Positions 43,250 to 52,616 of a stretch of DNA of 64,000 nt are shown here, one piece after another; within the stretch, counting starts at the first letter, position 1, and every line of letters begins with the position of its first letter. Made by a program: the position numbers and the translations under genes. Under the pieces are notes generated by a model. That model was given only the letters and a program-made list of their open reading frames with translations. It ran no database searches and was not told the origin of the DNA. Origin of the DNA: CAYXSX01 sp964467925 (GTDB taxonomy: Bacteria > Pseudomonadota > Alphaproteobacteria > Micavibrionales > Micavibrionaceae); the NCBI GenBank assembly GCA_964467925.1, contig CAYXSX010000001.1, forward strand, positions 1 to 64,000, given 5' to 3'.

Positions 43250-44020
43250 ATGATAAAGCTTTATACGGTATTTTTGGCATTGCTGAGCATAGCTGTTTTT
43301 TCAGCAAGCTCCCCGTCTCTCTCCGCCGCGATGGATGAAGAAAGCGTTATCATCAATTTCGACGTTCTCGAAAACTTCCGCCAGCCTGCCGCCCCGCCGC
43401 CACTTGTTTCTGCTACTCCTGTAGAAGTAATAACCTTGCCACTTACGCCGCCTTTGCCCGCTCGTAAGCCGCTCTATACCCCTCCGGTCAAAAAAGCTCC
43501 TGTGCATGAGCCCGAAATTTCACGGCCCTCTCCAAGCGCGCAACCTAAAGAGCCTTCCGCTTTGCCCGCTCCTGCCCCCGCGCCCGCCGCGCCACCTCCG
43601 GTTCCCCAGCCCAAAGCCGAAGCGTCGCAGCCCGTGCCTGAAGATATAACCGCCAGACCCATGCCGAGCACTACTGAAGCGCCGCAAGCGCCCGCAACGC
43701 CGCTCAATCTGGACACCGCGACCATCACATACCACGCCGGGGAAATCGCTCCGCCGCGCGGCGCGCAAGACGTTATCACCGCGCAAATCCTGCCTCAGCT
43801 TCAGAACGACCCCGGTTTGCGTATGTCGATCACCAGCTACGCCAGCCCTGACGGCGAAGGCCAGAGCAGCGCACGGCGCATTTCGCTTGCCCGCGGCATT
43901 ATGTTGCGCAAAAAGCTCATAGAGCTCGGCGTTGCCCCCAACCGGATCGACATTAAACCCCGCGGCGCGGAAGAACAGGAAAACCCGGTGGACAAAATCG
44001 AGCTTGAATTCATCCGCTAA
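43250..44020 (+). CDS. proline-rich periplasmic protein with OmpA-like domain
   Basis: I take the ATG at 43250, 9 bp after GAGGGG; the ATG at 43244 is too close to it. Signal peptide to about residue 26, then a Pro/Ala-rich linker (about 45-155, rich in PAP, PKP and PPxP) able to span the periplasm, then a C-terminal OmpA-like domain (about 165-256). SSARRISLARGIMLRKKL matches the helix that in OmpA proteins binds diaminopimelate. It lacks a lipobox, so it is not Pal. The role is inferred to be peptidoglycan attachment. Confidence 0.75.
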   Translation: MIKLYTVFLALLSIAVFSASSPSLSAAMDEESVIINFDVLENFRQPAAPPPLVSATPVEVITLPLTPPLPARKPLYTPPVKKAPVHEPEISRPSPSAQPKEPSALPAPAPAPAAPPPVPQPKAEASQPVPEDITARPMPSTTEAPQAPATPLNLDTATITYHAGEIAPPRGAQDVITAQILPQLQNDPGLRMSITSYASPDGEGQSSARRISLARGIMLRKKLIELGVAPNRIDIKPRGAEEQENPVDKIELEFIR

Positions 44021-44090
44021 CCCTCTTCAAATCGCTTGCTGCCCGCCGTTTTCCATGTGTGGATAAACCCTTGCAAAGCGCTTGAATTCC

Positions 44091-44120
44091 TTGACATACA
44101 GCCCCTAAAACGTGCTTTAT
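44091..44120 (+). promoter_or_regulatory. candidate promoter of dsbA-smc
   Basis: TTGACA (44091-44096), 18 bp, CTTTAT (44115-44120). Transcription would start near 44127, upstream of AAAGGA and the ATG at 44151. This argues against an earlier in-frame start at 44112. Confidence 0.5.
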
Positions 44121-44150
44121 AGGCCCATACAAAAGATAAAGGACTTTTTC

Positions 44151-44945
44151 ATGAGCAAAAAACTGCGCCCGTGGCTTTTTACCCTCGCCGGACTGATCGT
44201 TCTTTCCGTCGGTTTTTACATGCTGCAAATGCGCGATAATGGCGGCATCGTTCAGGCACAAGATGGATCGCAAGCCTCACAAATGGCCCCCGCCGCCGGA
44301 GAAGAAGAGCAAGCAGAGACACCGGTAGAAACCCCCGCAGAGACACAAGCCGAACCGCAAACGGAAGCACAAGCGACCGCTGCTGTCCCCTCCGCCGATC
44401 TGGAAAAAATGCTCAAACCCCGCATCATGGGCGACCAGACAGCGCCGATCCGCATTGAGGAATTCGCCTCCCTCTCATGCACCCATTGCGCCGATTTTCA
44501 TGAAAAAACCCTGCCCGAAATCAAAAAAAATTATATCGATACCGGCAAGGCCTATATTGTGTTCAACGATTTTCCGCTCAACGCATCCGCTCTTTACGGC
44601 TCTATGGCCGCGCGTTGCGTGCCCGAAGCCCGTTATTTCGACTTCATCAAATTGCTGTTCGAAAAACAGAAGGATTGGGCGTTTCAGGAAAATTTCGCTC
44701 AAATTCTGGGCCAATACACCAGTCTGCTCGGTCTTGGCAAGGATGAATACGAAGCCTGTCTGAATAACGAAGCCCTGCAAAAGGGCCTGATTGCCAATGT
44801 CACGGCGGCGCAGGAAAAATGGAAAATCAGCTCCACGCCCAGCTTCGTGATCAACGATAATGATGTGGTCAGCGGCGCGCAGGCCTATAAAACATTCGAA
44901 GAAAAATTCGAGGCTATCTTAAAAGCGAAAAACACCCCTGAGTAA
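44151..44945 (+). CDS. DsbA-family thiol:disulfide protein, membrane-anchored
   Basis: From ATG 44151 the 264-residue protein has an N-terminal membrane anchor or uncleaved signal (about 8-26), a Glu/Thr/Pro-rich linker (to about 80), and a thioredoxin-like DsbA domain. The active site is CTHC at about 110-113 and the cis-proline loop reads SSTPSF. It should act in periplasmic disulfide chemistry. A DsbA-like gene just before smc is a recurrent alphaproteobacterial arrangement; smc starts 6 bp later. Confidence 0.9.
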   Translation: MSKKLRPWLFTLAGLIVLSVGFYMLQMRDNGGIVQAQDGSQASQMAPAAGEEEQAETPVETPAETQAEPQTEAQATAAVPSADLEKMLKPRIMGDQTAPIRIEEFASLSCTHCADFHEKTLPEIKKNYIDTGKAYIVFNDFPLNASALYGSMAARCVPEARYFDFIKLLFEKQKDWAFQENFAQILGQYTSLLGLGKDEYEACLNNEALQKGLIANVTAAQEKWKISSTPSFVINDNDVVSGAQAYKTFEEKFEAILKAKNTPE

Positions 44946-44951
44946 CCATAC

Positions 44952-47900
44952 ATGCTGCAATTCAAAAGCCTTAGATTAAACGGCTTCAAATCTTTCGTTG
45001 AACGCACAGAACTGGAAATCGCTCCGGGACTGAACGGCATTGTGGGGCCCAATGGTTGCGGCAAATCCAACCTTGTCGAGGCCCTGCGCTGGATCATGGG
45101 CGAAAGCTCGGCCAAGAAAATGCGCGGCGGCGGTATGGAAGATGTAATCTTCGCCGGAACCTCCAAACGCGCGGCGCGCAATATCGCCGAAGTATCACTC
45201 TTGCTCGACAATTCCTCACGCAGCGCGCCCGCAGCCTATAATACCTCCGACGAGATTGAAATCATCCGCCGTATCGAACGTGATCACGGCTCATCATACA
45301 AGATCAACGGCAAAACCGCCCGCGCCCGCGACGTGCAAATGTTCTTCGCCGATACGGTAACCGGGGCCAACTCCCCTGCCCTCGTTTCTCAAGGGCGCGT
45401 CACGCAAATGATCAACGCCAAGCCGCTCGACCGGCGCATGATTCTTGAGGAATCAGCGGGAATCTCCGGTCTTTACGCCCGCCGCCACGAGGCCGAGCTT
45501 CGCCTGCGCGCCGCCGATTCCAATCTGGTGCGTATTGAGGATGTGCTGGGCAGTATGGAAGAGCGTCTTTCCGGTCTGAAACGTCAGGCGCGTCAGGCCA
45601 CGCGCTACCGCAATATCAACGCCCAGATCCGCCAGCTTGAAATCATGATTGCCGCGCTGGAATGGGCCCAGATCGAGGAAAAGCAAAAGGCCACACAGGC
45701 CCGCTTTAACGAAGCCGAAAGCAAGGTCGCCCTCCACCTTACAGCCGTAACCCAGCTCACCAAAACGCAAAACACCCAGACAGAGGAAATCGCCCCCCTG
45801 CGCAAGTCCGAAGCGGAAGCCGCCGCCGCCTTGCAACGTCAGACCCTCGCCCTGCAAAGACTGGAAGACGAAGCCGCCCGCGCCGAGGATATGCTTCGCG
45901 AAACGCTCGATCAGATCGAACAGACCAAGGCCGATCACAAACACGAAAACGATATTCTGAGCGAAAGCGCTCGCATTCTTGAAAAACTCACCGCCGAGCT
46001 TGCCTCTATTTCCTCGCAGGAGGAAAACAAGGGTGACAGCCTCGAAACCAAGCGCAAGGCAAAGGAAGAGCTTGAAAGCAAAGTCCTGAAGCTGGAGGAA
46101 CAATATAACGCCCTCATGCAAAGCGCCGCGGAATCCAAGGCCCGCCGTGCCTCGCTCGAGGGCCAGATCGCCCAGCATCAGGAACGCCTCGAAATCATGC
46201 GCGCCCGTAAAGACAAGGCGCAGGAAGAGCTGAAAGAATTTTCCGGCAACGATGAAAAGATAAAGGAAATAGAAACCCTCGCCAAACAGGTGAAGGACCT
46301 GGAAGCGCAGGGCGAAACCCTTGGCGTCAACATCATCGGCGCGAAACAGAAAATCGAGGCCGCTGGCGAAAGCCTCGATCATGCGCGCGGCGAACTTAAC
46401 GCCGCCCAGAACCGCCAATCGGAATGGCGCGCCGAAATCGCCATGCTGGAATCCTTCTTTAACGAGGAAGAAAACGAAAGCTTCACGCCCGTGCTGCAAG
46501 ATATGCGCGTTGATACTGGCTTTGAAAAGGCACTCTCCCGCGCGCTTGGTGACTCTCTCATGGCCTCGCTGGATGAGGGCGCATCCGTATCATGGCGCAA
46601 GCGTGGCAATCTCGATAAACTTCCCGCCCTGCCCGGCGGCGTGCAATCTCTCCTGCCGCATGTAAAAGCGCCGGAACAGCTTAAACCCGCGCTCAGCCAA
46701 ATTGGCTTTATAGACGATGAAGCAAAAGGCACCGAATTGGCCGCCGAACTTTTGCCCGGGCAATCCCTCGTTTCTGCCGCCGGAATCTATTGGCGCTGGG
46801 ACGGTTTTACCATGACCGGACAGGCGCCCGACCGTCACGCCCAGCATCTTGAATACAAGAACAAGCTACGCGCGTTGCAGGCCAAAGCCCCCGAAATTGA
46901 AAACGCCATTACAGCCGCGCAAAAAACGCTGGAAACCGCGCAGGAAAATAAAAAGCAAGCCGCCGAGGCGCTTGATAATTTGCAAAACGACCTGCTGAAA
47001 AACGACAATGCGCGCCGCACCGCTGAACAATCTCTCGCCCGTCTCAAGGAAGCGCAAGCCGGGGTGGAAGCGCAGCGCACCCGCCTGACCGAAACCATCA
47101 ATATGGCCGGGGAAGACATCGCCGCCGCCGAAGAGCTTTTAAAATGGGACCGTGACCGTCTCGCCGCCTATGAGGGTCAGGACAACGAGAAGCAATCAGA
47201 AGATACTGAAAAACTCCGCTCTGCATTGTTGGAGGCACGCGAGGCGCATCAATCCGCCGTCAGCGCCTTTGACGTGCATGAGGCGCAAGCCCGCAGCCGC
47301 GAAGCCCGCATTCAGGCCATCGGGGATGAACGCGTAAATGCTCAGAACCGTTCGATCCGCGCGAAAGAACGTCTGAAAATGTTGGATGCCCGCGCCCAGA
47401 GTCTCGAGGAAAAGCGCAAGGAAATCGCCGATCAGCCAAAAACCTTCAAGGCCGATAAGGAAAAGCTCCTGACCCTGCTTTCCCAGCTCGAGGAAAAACG
47501 CAGCACCGCGGCCGAAAACCTCGCCTCCAAGGAAAGTGAGATCGCCGAAACCGGCAAAGCGCTCAAGCAGGCCGAAAGCGCCATGGGCGAGGCACGCGAA
47601 GCACGCGCCCATGCTCAGGCAACATTGAGCGCGCTGAACGATCAGATCGCTGACATGAAAGCGACCGTAGCCGAAAAATTCGACATGGAACCAGCCGCGC
47701 TTTCCGCTCACGCCGCCGCTGATCTTGAGAAAAACACTGAAGGTCTCGACGTCATTCGCGCCCGCAAGGATAAGCTGGGCGGGGAGCGGGACAATATCGG
47801 CCCCGTGAACTTACGCGCCGACGAAGAAGCGCAGGAGCTTGAAAAGGAAGTCACCGCGCTTTTGAAAGAACGCAACGATTTGCTTGAGGCGATTGCCGAG

Positions 47901-48458
47901 CTGCGTGGCGCGATCCGGAAAATCAACAGCGAGGCGCGCGAGCGCCTGAACACCGCGTTCGAGCATGTAAACGCGCATTTCCAGCGCCTGTTCGTTCAGC
48001 TTTTCGGCGGCGGGCAAGCACATCTGGCCTTGGTCGAACCCACACCGGATGGTGAGAACGCGGGCAATAAAAACGCCGCAGATCCGCTTTCCGCGGGGCT
48101 TGAGATTTTTGCCCAGCCGCCGGGCAAAAGCCTGCAATCCCTTTCTCTGCTTTCCGGCGGGGAGCAGACATTGGCCTCGATCGCGCTTATTTTCGCCATG
48201 TTCCTGACCAATCCTTCTCCTATATGTGTGCTGGACGAAATCGACGCTCCGCTTGATGATGCGAACGTGGAGCGTGTCTGCGACCTGCTTGATGATATTG
48301 CCGCGCGCGGCATGACCCGTTTCCTGATCATTACCCACCACCGTATGACCATGGCCCGCATGGACCGCCTGTATGGAGTAACCATGGCAGAGCGCGGCGT
48401 ATCGCAACTGGTTTCCGTTGACCTGCAACAATCCTTCGAATTCGCCGAGGCTGCCTAA
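44952..48458 (+). CDS. smc: chromosome segregation ATPase SMC
   Basis: A 1168-residue condensin subunit that extrudes DNA loops and aligns chromosome arms from ParB-parS. N-terminal ABC half with Walker A GPNGCGKS (32-39), long coiled coil, hinge at about 505-650, second coil, and C-terminal ABC half with signature LLSGGEQTL near 1066 and Walker B CVLDEIDAPLDDAN near 1090. SMC is normally loaded at parS sites, and a parS occurs 5 kb downstream in nadD. The stop shares a base with the atpI start, so transcription may continue into the F0 genes. Confidence 0.97.
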   Translation: MLQFKSLRLNGFKSFVERTELEIAPGLNGIVGPNGCGKSNLVEALRWIMGESSAKKMRGGGMEDVIFAGTSKRAARNIAEVSLLLDNSSRSAPAAYNTSDEIEIIRRIERDHGSSYKINGKTARARDVQMFFADTVTGANSPALVSQGRVTQMINAKPLDRRMILEESAGISGLYARRHEAELRLRAADSNLVRIEDVLGSMEERLSGLKRQARQATRYRNINAQIRQLEIMIAALEWAQIEEKQKATQARFNEAESKVALHLTAVTQLTKTQNTQTEEIAPLRKSEAEAAAALQRQTLALQRLEDEAARAEDMLRETLDQIEQTKADHKHENDILSESARILEKLTAELASISSQEENKGDSLETKRKAKEELESKVLKLEEQYNALMQSAAESKARRASLEGQIAQHQERLEIMRARKDKAQEELKEFSGNDEKIKEIETLAKQVKDLEAQGETLGVNIIGAKQKIEAAGESLDHARGELNAAQNRQSEWRAEIAMLESFFNEEENESFTPVLQDMRVDTGFEKALSRALGDSLMASLDEGASVSWRKRGNLDKLPALPGGVQSLLPHVKAPEQLKPALSQIGFIDDEAKGTELAAELLPGQSLVSAAGIYWRWDGFTMTGQAPDRHAQHLEYKNKLRALQAKAPEIENAITAAQKTLETAQENKKQAAEALDNLQNDLLKNDNARRTAEQSLARLKEAQAGVEAQRTRLTETINMAGEDIAAAEELLKWDRDRLAAYEGQDNEKQSEDTEKLRSALLEAREAHQSAVSAFDVHEAQARSREARIQAIGDERVNAQNRSIRAKERLKMLDARAQSLEEKRKEIADQPKTFKADKEKLLTLLSQLEEKRSTAAENLASKESEIAETGKALKQAESAMGEAREARAHAQATLSALNDQIADMKATVAEKFDMEPAALSAHAAADLEKNTEGLDVIRARKDKLGGERDNIGPVNLRADEEAQELEKEVTALLKERNDLLEAIAELRGAIRKINSEARERLNTAFEHVNAHFQRLFVQLFGGGQAHLALVEPTPDGENAGNKNAADPLSAGLEIFAQPPGKSLQSLSLLSGGEQTLASIALIFAMFLTNPSPICVLDEIDAPLDDANVERVCDLLDDIAARGMTRFLIITHHRMTMARMDRLYGVTMAERGVSQLVSVDLQQSFEFAEAA

Positions 48459-48844
48459 TGACAAACGATAACCGCGACGATAAGCGACTGGACGCGCTTG
48501 AAGACAAACTCGAAGCCATACGTGCCAGGGAAAAAGCCGAAAACGACCGCGAGGCCGAACGCCAGAAGGACGGCGAAAACATGGCCAACGGCATCCGCGC
48601 AGGCGCCGAACTGGTCACGCCGATCATCGCGGGCGGGCTGATCGGCTGGGGGCTGGATAACTGGCTGGCGACCAAACCCGCCTTTTTGATCATCATGTTG
48701 GTTCTGGGCGTTATCACCGGATTTTTCAACGTCTACCGCATCTCTATGAATATGGGCTCATCGGTTGGATTTAGGGAGTTGCATCAGCGCGAAAAAAGCG
48801 CTACAAACTCGCCAGAAAAAACAGAATCAAGCGATGAGAGTTGA
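48458..48844 (+). CDS. atpI: ATP synthase accessory protein AtpI
   Basis: First gene of the F0 cluster. The 128 residues start with a charged helix (about 1-45) and contain two membrane segments (TPIIAGGLIGWGLDNWL and FLIIMLVLGVITGFF) with a short loop, as in AtpI. AtpI helps assemble the c-ring and may affect Mg uptake. Its ATG overlaps the smc stop by one base; atpB follows after 10 bp. Confidence 0.9.
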   Translation: MTNDNRDDKRLDALEDKLEAIRAREKAENDREAERQKDGENMANGIRAGAELVTPIIAGGLIGWGLDNWLATKPAFLIIMLVLGVITGFFNVYRISMNMGSSVGFRELHQREKSATNSPEKTESSDES

Positions 48845-48854
48845 ATAAAGAGAC

Positions 48855-49601
48855 ATGGCTGACCCTATTCACCAGTTTGTGATCACCCCGATTATCCCTT
48901 TTCAGGCCGGTGGTATAGACCTTTCTTTCACCAATTCATCACTCTGGATGGCTATTGCCGTTATTTCCTCCGCTACTTTCTTAAGCGTCGCCATGCGCGA
49001 CAAAGCCCTGATCCCCGACCGCCTGCAAATGAGCGCCGAAATGATCTATCAATTCGTCGCCAATATGGTGCGCGAAAATGTCGGCTCCAAGGGCCGTGAA
49101 TATTTCCCGCTGGTCTTTACCCTCTTTATGGTGGTTTTGATGGGTAACATGCTGGGCATGATCCCCTACTCCTTTACCTATACCAGCCATCTGATCGTCA
49201 CGGCGTCGCTGGCTCTTGTAATTTTCCTGACCGTTCTGATTATCGGCATAGTGCGTCACGGCCTGCACTTTTTCGAGCTTTTCGTGCCCCCCGGCGCACC
49301 GCTCTGGCTGTTCCCGCTGATTATTCCGATTGAAATTCTGTCCTTCCTCGTGCGCCCCGTTACATTGTCTGTGCGTTTATTCGCCAATATGATGGCCGGC
49401 CACCTTGTTTTAAAAGTTTTCGCAGGTTTCAGCGTATCTATGATCGGCCTCGGCACAGCCGGGTTTTTCATGGGCCTTGTGCCCGCCGCCTTTAATGTGG
49501 CACTGATCGCTTTCGAATTTCTGATCGCCTTCCTGCAAGCTTATGTTTTTGCCGTATTAAGCTGCATTTATTTGAAAGACACCATTGAAATCGGTCACTA
49601 A
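48855..49601 (+). CDS. atpB: ATP synthase F0 subunit a
   Basis: Integral membrane proton half-channel of 248 residues with five to six hydrophobic helices. PVTLSVRLFANMMAGH contains the essential Arg facing the c-ring; FLIAFLQAYVFAVLSCIYL is the conserved last helix. It works with AtpE, AtpF and AtpF'. The F1 genes are not in this window; in alphaproteobacteria they form a separate operon. Confidence 0.97.
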   Translation: MADPIHQFVITPIIPFQAGGIDLSFTNSSLWMAIAVISSATFLSVAMRDKALIPDRLQMSAEMIYQFVANMVRENVGSKGREYFPLVFTLFMVVLMGNMLGMIPYSFTYTSHLIVTASLALVIFLTVLIIGIVRHGLHFFELFVPPGAPLWLFPLIIPIEILSFLVRPVTLSVRLFANMMAGHLVLKVFAGFSVSMIGLGTAGFFMGLVPAAFNVALIAFEFLIAFLQAYVFAVLSCIYLKDTIEIGH

Positions 49602-49674
49602 ATGTGTAGGATCGCGGCGATAAAGAATTAACCTTAAACCAAACGAGTAAACCAAAAGAAAAGGAACATAAAAC

Positions 49675-49899
49675 ATGGAACTTGAAGCAGCAAAATTGAT
49701 CGCAGCCGCCCTGGCACTTGTACCGATCGCCGGCGTTGGCGTTGGTCTTGGTATGATCTTCTCTTCCTATAACGAAGCTGTTGGCCGCAACCCCAGCTCT
49801 ACGGAAATTCTGGACAAGAAATTCTTCCTCAGCTTCGCGCTGACAGAAGCTCTTGCGATTTTCGCACTGGTTGTTTCCCTTATCATCCTGTTCGGCTAA
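49675..49899 (+). CDS. atpE: ATP synthase F0 subunit c
   Basis: A 74-residue helical hairpin. Helix 1 carries the Gly-rich IAGVGVGLGMIF; the polar loop reads NEAVGRNP; helix 2 has the proton-carrying Glu in FALTEALAIFALV. Neither the Glu nor its surroundings carry the residues typical of sodium-dependent rings, so it is a proton enzyme by inference. A strong ribosome binding site (AAAAGGAA) fits the high copy number needed. Confidence 0.98.
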   Translation: MELEAAKLIAAALALVPIAGVGVGLGMIFSSYNEAVGRNPSSTEILDKKFFLSFALTEALAIFALVVSLIILFG

Positions 49900-49932
49900 G
49901 ACTTGGCCCTTACAAGGAAGAGCGGTTAACCC

Positions 49933-50559
49933 ATGCGTAAATTAAGCGCCATTATCACCATAGCCCTGTTAAGCAGCAGCGCGGGCCGCGTTTTCGCGGC
50001 TCCCCATGCTGCTGATGCTTCCGGTGCCGCTGCCCATCACGATGGCGGCGGTTCAGGTCTGCCACAGCTTGACCCGGCTAATTTCACATCCCAGATTTTC
50101 TGGATATTGGTGGCATTCGGCGTTTTATACGTATTTTTCTCACGCCGCACCCTGCCTGAAATCTCAAGCGTGCTGGAAAGCCGTCACGCCCATATTCAAA
50201 GCGACCTGACCTCTGCCGAGGAATTGCAACAGGAAGCCGAGGAAGTGCAGGAAGCCTACGAAAAAATCCTTGCCGATGCGCGTGCAAAAGCCGCACGCAG
50301 CTTTGCTCAGGCTGAAGAAAAAATCTCCGCCAAGATGGTCAAGGAATATCAGGGTTTTCAGGAACGCTCTACCAAAGCGATCGCGGAAAAAGAAGCCGCG
50401 ATTGAAAAGGCCAAAAGCGAAGCGATCGAACAGATGAACGGTCTCGCCGCTGAAATCGCCCGCGAAGCCGCCGAGAAAATCATCGGCGTGGAAACCGACC
50501 TGAAACAAGCCAAAACGGTTGTAAAATCTCTTCACAGCGCCCGCGCAAAAGCCGCATAA
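49933..50559 (+). CDS. atpF2: ATP synthase F0 subunit b'
   Basis: One of two b-type peripheral stalk subunits. The 208 residues have an N-terminal signal-like stretch (ends near VFA-AP), a His/Gly-rich region, one membrane helix (about 55-75; IFWILVAFGVLYVFFS), and a long charged coiled coil. In alphaproteobacteria the stalk is a b/b' heterodimer, and b' lies between c and b as here. A 12-bp gap separates it from atpF. Confidence 0.93.
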   Translation: MRKLSAIITIALLSSSAGRVFAAPHAADASGAAAHHDGGGSGLPQLDPANFTSQIFWILVAFGVLYVFFSRRTLPEISSVLESRHAHIQSDLTSAEELQQEAEEVQEAYEKILADARAKAARSFAQAEEKISAKMVKEYQGFQERSTKAIAEKEAAIEKAKSEAIEQMNGLAAEIAREAAEKIIGVETDLKQAKTVVKSLHSARAKAA

Positions 50560-50571
50560 GGAATACATCCC

Positions 50572-51060
50572 ATGGAACTCTTTCATGATACTGGTATCTG
50601 GCTGTTAGCATCCTTCGCCGCATTTCTTTTCATTATGTGGAAATTCGCCTTTGGCAAGATTATCGCCATGCTGGACAAGCGCATTCAAGACATTAAAAGT
50701 GAGCTTGAAACCGCTGAAAACCTTCGTATTGAGGCACAAGAGCTTCTGGCCCAGTATCAGCGCAAGCACCGCGACGCTCTTAAAGATGCCGAAGACATCA
50801 TAGCCAATGCGGCGGCGCAAGCCAAGCACATCCAGAAACAGGCCGAAACCGATTTGCATGAAACAATGAAGCGCCGTGAAAACCAGCTGGCGCAGCGCCT
50901 CACCCGTATGGAAGAAAGCGCAATTGCTGAAATCCAGAGCTATGCCGCCGACCTTGCCATGAACGCCGCGGCACAAATTATCGCCGATAAAATGGACAAA
51001 AAAACCTCCGACGATCTGGTTAAAAAATCCATCTCTTCCGTCTCCGGCAAACTGCATTAA
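50572..51060 (+). CDS. atpF: ATP synthase F0 subunit b
   Basis: The second stalk subunit, 162 residues: an N-terminal membrane helix (IWLLASFAAFLFIMWKFAF, about 8-26) followed by a coiled coil (LDKRIQDIKSELETAENLR onward) ending in a region that contacts F1 delta. It is the last gene of the atpI-B-E-F'-F group. A palindromic repeat follows 12 bp after the stop and may end the transcript. Confidence 0.94.
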   Translation: MELFHDTGIWLLASFAAFLFIMWKFAFGKIIAMLDKRIQDIKSELETAENLRIEAQELLAQYQRKHRDALKDAEDIIANAAAQAKHIQKQAETDLHETMKRRENQLAQRLTRMEESAIAEIQSYAADLAMNAAAQIIADKMDKKTSDDLVKKSISSVSGKLH

Positions 51061-51072
51061 TTTTTCTTCCTA

Positions 51073-51156
51073 CGTCATTGCGAGGAGCGCCAGCGACGCG
51101 GCAATCTAGGATGACGCTTGTATCAGAAGATTGCTTCGCTTACGCTCGCAATGACG
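51073..51156. repeat. palindromic repeat (GTCATTGCGAG type) between atpF and proA
   Basis: Exact 12-bp outer arms CGTCATTGCGAG (51073-51084) and CTCGCAATGACG (51145-51156), with an inner GCAATCT/AGATTGC pair. Elements of this type are known to me from several alphaproteobacterial genomes. It sits at the break in the usual obgE-proB-proA order. Confidence 0.85.
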
Positions 51157-51177
51157 AATGAAACAAAGTGTCCAAAA

Positions 51178-52449
51178 ATGAAACAAGCCTTTTCATCACC
51201 GCAAGAAATTATTCAGGAACTGGGCCGTAGCGCAAAGCAAGCCGCGCAAATCCTGTCCCGTACATCCGAAGATCAAATTAATGCCGTTCTGGCCGACATT
51301 GCCTCTGCCCTTAGCAAAAATGCTGCCGCCATACTGACGGCCAATGCCAAAGACATAGAAACGGCACAAAAAGCGGGTCAGAACGCAGCCATGATCGACC
51401 GTTTGAGGCTTGATGAAAAACGTATCGCCGCTATCGCCTCAGGCGTTGAAACCGTCAGAAACCTGCCCGATCCTGTCGGACGTATTTTGTGGGAGCAATC
51501 CCGCCCCAACGGTCTGGAAATTCAGCGCATTGCCGTTCCCATCGGTGTACTGGGCATGATTTATGAATCCCGGCCCAATGTCACGGTCGATGCCGCCGCC
51601 CTGTGCCTCAAATCACGCAATGCGGTTATTTTACGCGGCGGTTCGGAAAGCCTGCACAGCTCGCTGGCGCTTCATAAAATTATTCAGGATGTGCTTACCG
51701 CCCATGCCCTGCCCGCTGCCTGCGTATCCATGGTCCCTACCGCCGACCGCGATGCCGTGGGCGCGATGTTGGCCGATCATAAACATATAGACGTCATGAT
51801 CCCGCGCGGCGGCCGCGGCCTGATCGAACGTGTGATGAACGAGGCCCGCATGCCAGTTTTCGGTCATCTGGAGGGTCTGTGCCACATTTACGTCCACCCG
51901 AGTGTCAAACCCGAAATCGCCCGTACCGTTCCGCTCAACGCTAAAATGCGCCGTACCGGTATCTGTGGTGCTATGGAAACCCTACTCCTTGATGCCGCGC
52001 TTGATCCTGACCTTGCGAGAGAAATTCTGGGTGGCATTCTGGATGCGGGCTGTGAAATCGTGGGCGACAAGCTCGCGCAAAATCTCGACCCTCGTATCGG
52101 CGCGGCCACCTCGGAAGACTGGAGCACCGAATATCTCGACAGCAAGCTAAGCGTGGCCGTGGTCAATGGCGTTGAGGAAGCCGCCGCCCACATTAATTCC
52201 TACGGCTCGCATCATACCGACAGCATTCTGGCCGAGGATAAAGACGCCGTTTCCTGGTTCCTGTCGGTGGTCGATAGTGGCATCGTCATGCACAATGCCT
52301 CCACGCAATTCGCCGATGGCGGGGAATTTGGAATGGGCGCTGAAATCGGTATCGCGACCGGAAAAATGCACGCCCGCGGCCCCGTCGGGCTGGAACAATT
52401 ATGCACCTATAAATATCTGGTGCATGGTTCCGGCCAAACCCGCCCATAA
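51178..52449 (+). CDS. proA: gamma-glutamyl phosphate reductase
   Basis: Second step of proline synthesis, NADPH-dependent. From ATG 51178 there are 423 residues; an in-frame upstream extension runs through the palindromic repeat and is rejected. Motifs: VPIGVLGMIYESRPNVT, LRGGSESLHSS, VMIPRGGRGL, the catalytic Cys in MRRTGICGAMETLL, and QFADGGEFGMGAEIGIAT near the C-terminus. nadD follows after a second repeat. proB lies 16.5 kb upstream rather than adjacent. Confidence 0.96.
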   Translation: MKQAFSSPQEIIQELGRSAKQAAQILSRTSEDQINAVLADIASALSKNAAAILTANAKDIETAQKAGQNAAMIDRLRLDEKRIAAIASGVETVRNLPDPVGRILWEQSRPNGLEIQRIAVPIGVLGMIYESRPNVTVDAAALCLKSRNAVILRGGSESLHSSLALHKIIQDVLTAHALPAACVSMVPTADRDAVGAMLADHKHIDVMIPRGGRGLIERVMNEARMPVFGHLEGLCHIYVHPSVKPEIARTVPLNAKMRRTGICGAMETLLLDAALDPDLAREILGGILDAGCEIVGDKLAQNLDPRIGAATSEDWSTEYLDSKLSVAVVNGVEEAAAHINSYGSHHTDSILAEDKDAVSWFLSVVDSGIVMHNASTQFADGGEFGMGAEIGIATGKMHARGPVGLEQLCTYKYLVHGSGQTRP

Positions 52450-52456
52450 CAAACAT

Positions 52457-52572
52457 GTCATCCTGAGTGGAGCGACCCCGGACTTTGATCCGGGGGAGCG
52501 CAATCGAAGGATCTCATAAAACCGTAAGGAGATCCTTCGACTTCGGCACTCCGTGCCTGCGCTCAGGATAAC
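52457..52572. repeat. palindromic repeat (GTCATCCTGA type) between proA and nadD
   Basis: Outer arms GTCATCCTGA (52457-52466) and TCAGGATAAC (52563-52572; one mismatch) with inner CGAAGGATCT/AGATCCTTCG and CCCCGGA/TCCGGGG palindromes. It shares its ends with the elements in pepN and at 53880. Confidence 0.8.
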
Positions 52573-52616
52573 ATTGTTAGGTTGCTTATGCCTAAGCGGG
52601 ATGCAAATATGATCCG

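Noticed and set aside
45453..46499. 348-codon minus-strand open frame within smc
   Set aside because: Shadow of the strongly biased smc coding strand; no ribosome binding site, family motif or promoter, and smc is certain.
51118..51177. Upstream in-frame start for proA
   Set aside because: The extra residues are translated from the palindromic repeat at 51073-51156, unlike the pepN and rnhB cases where the repeat is internal. The ATG at 51178 gives the normal N-terminus.
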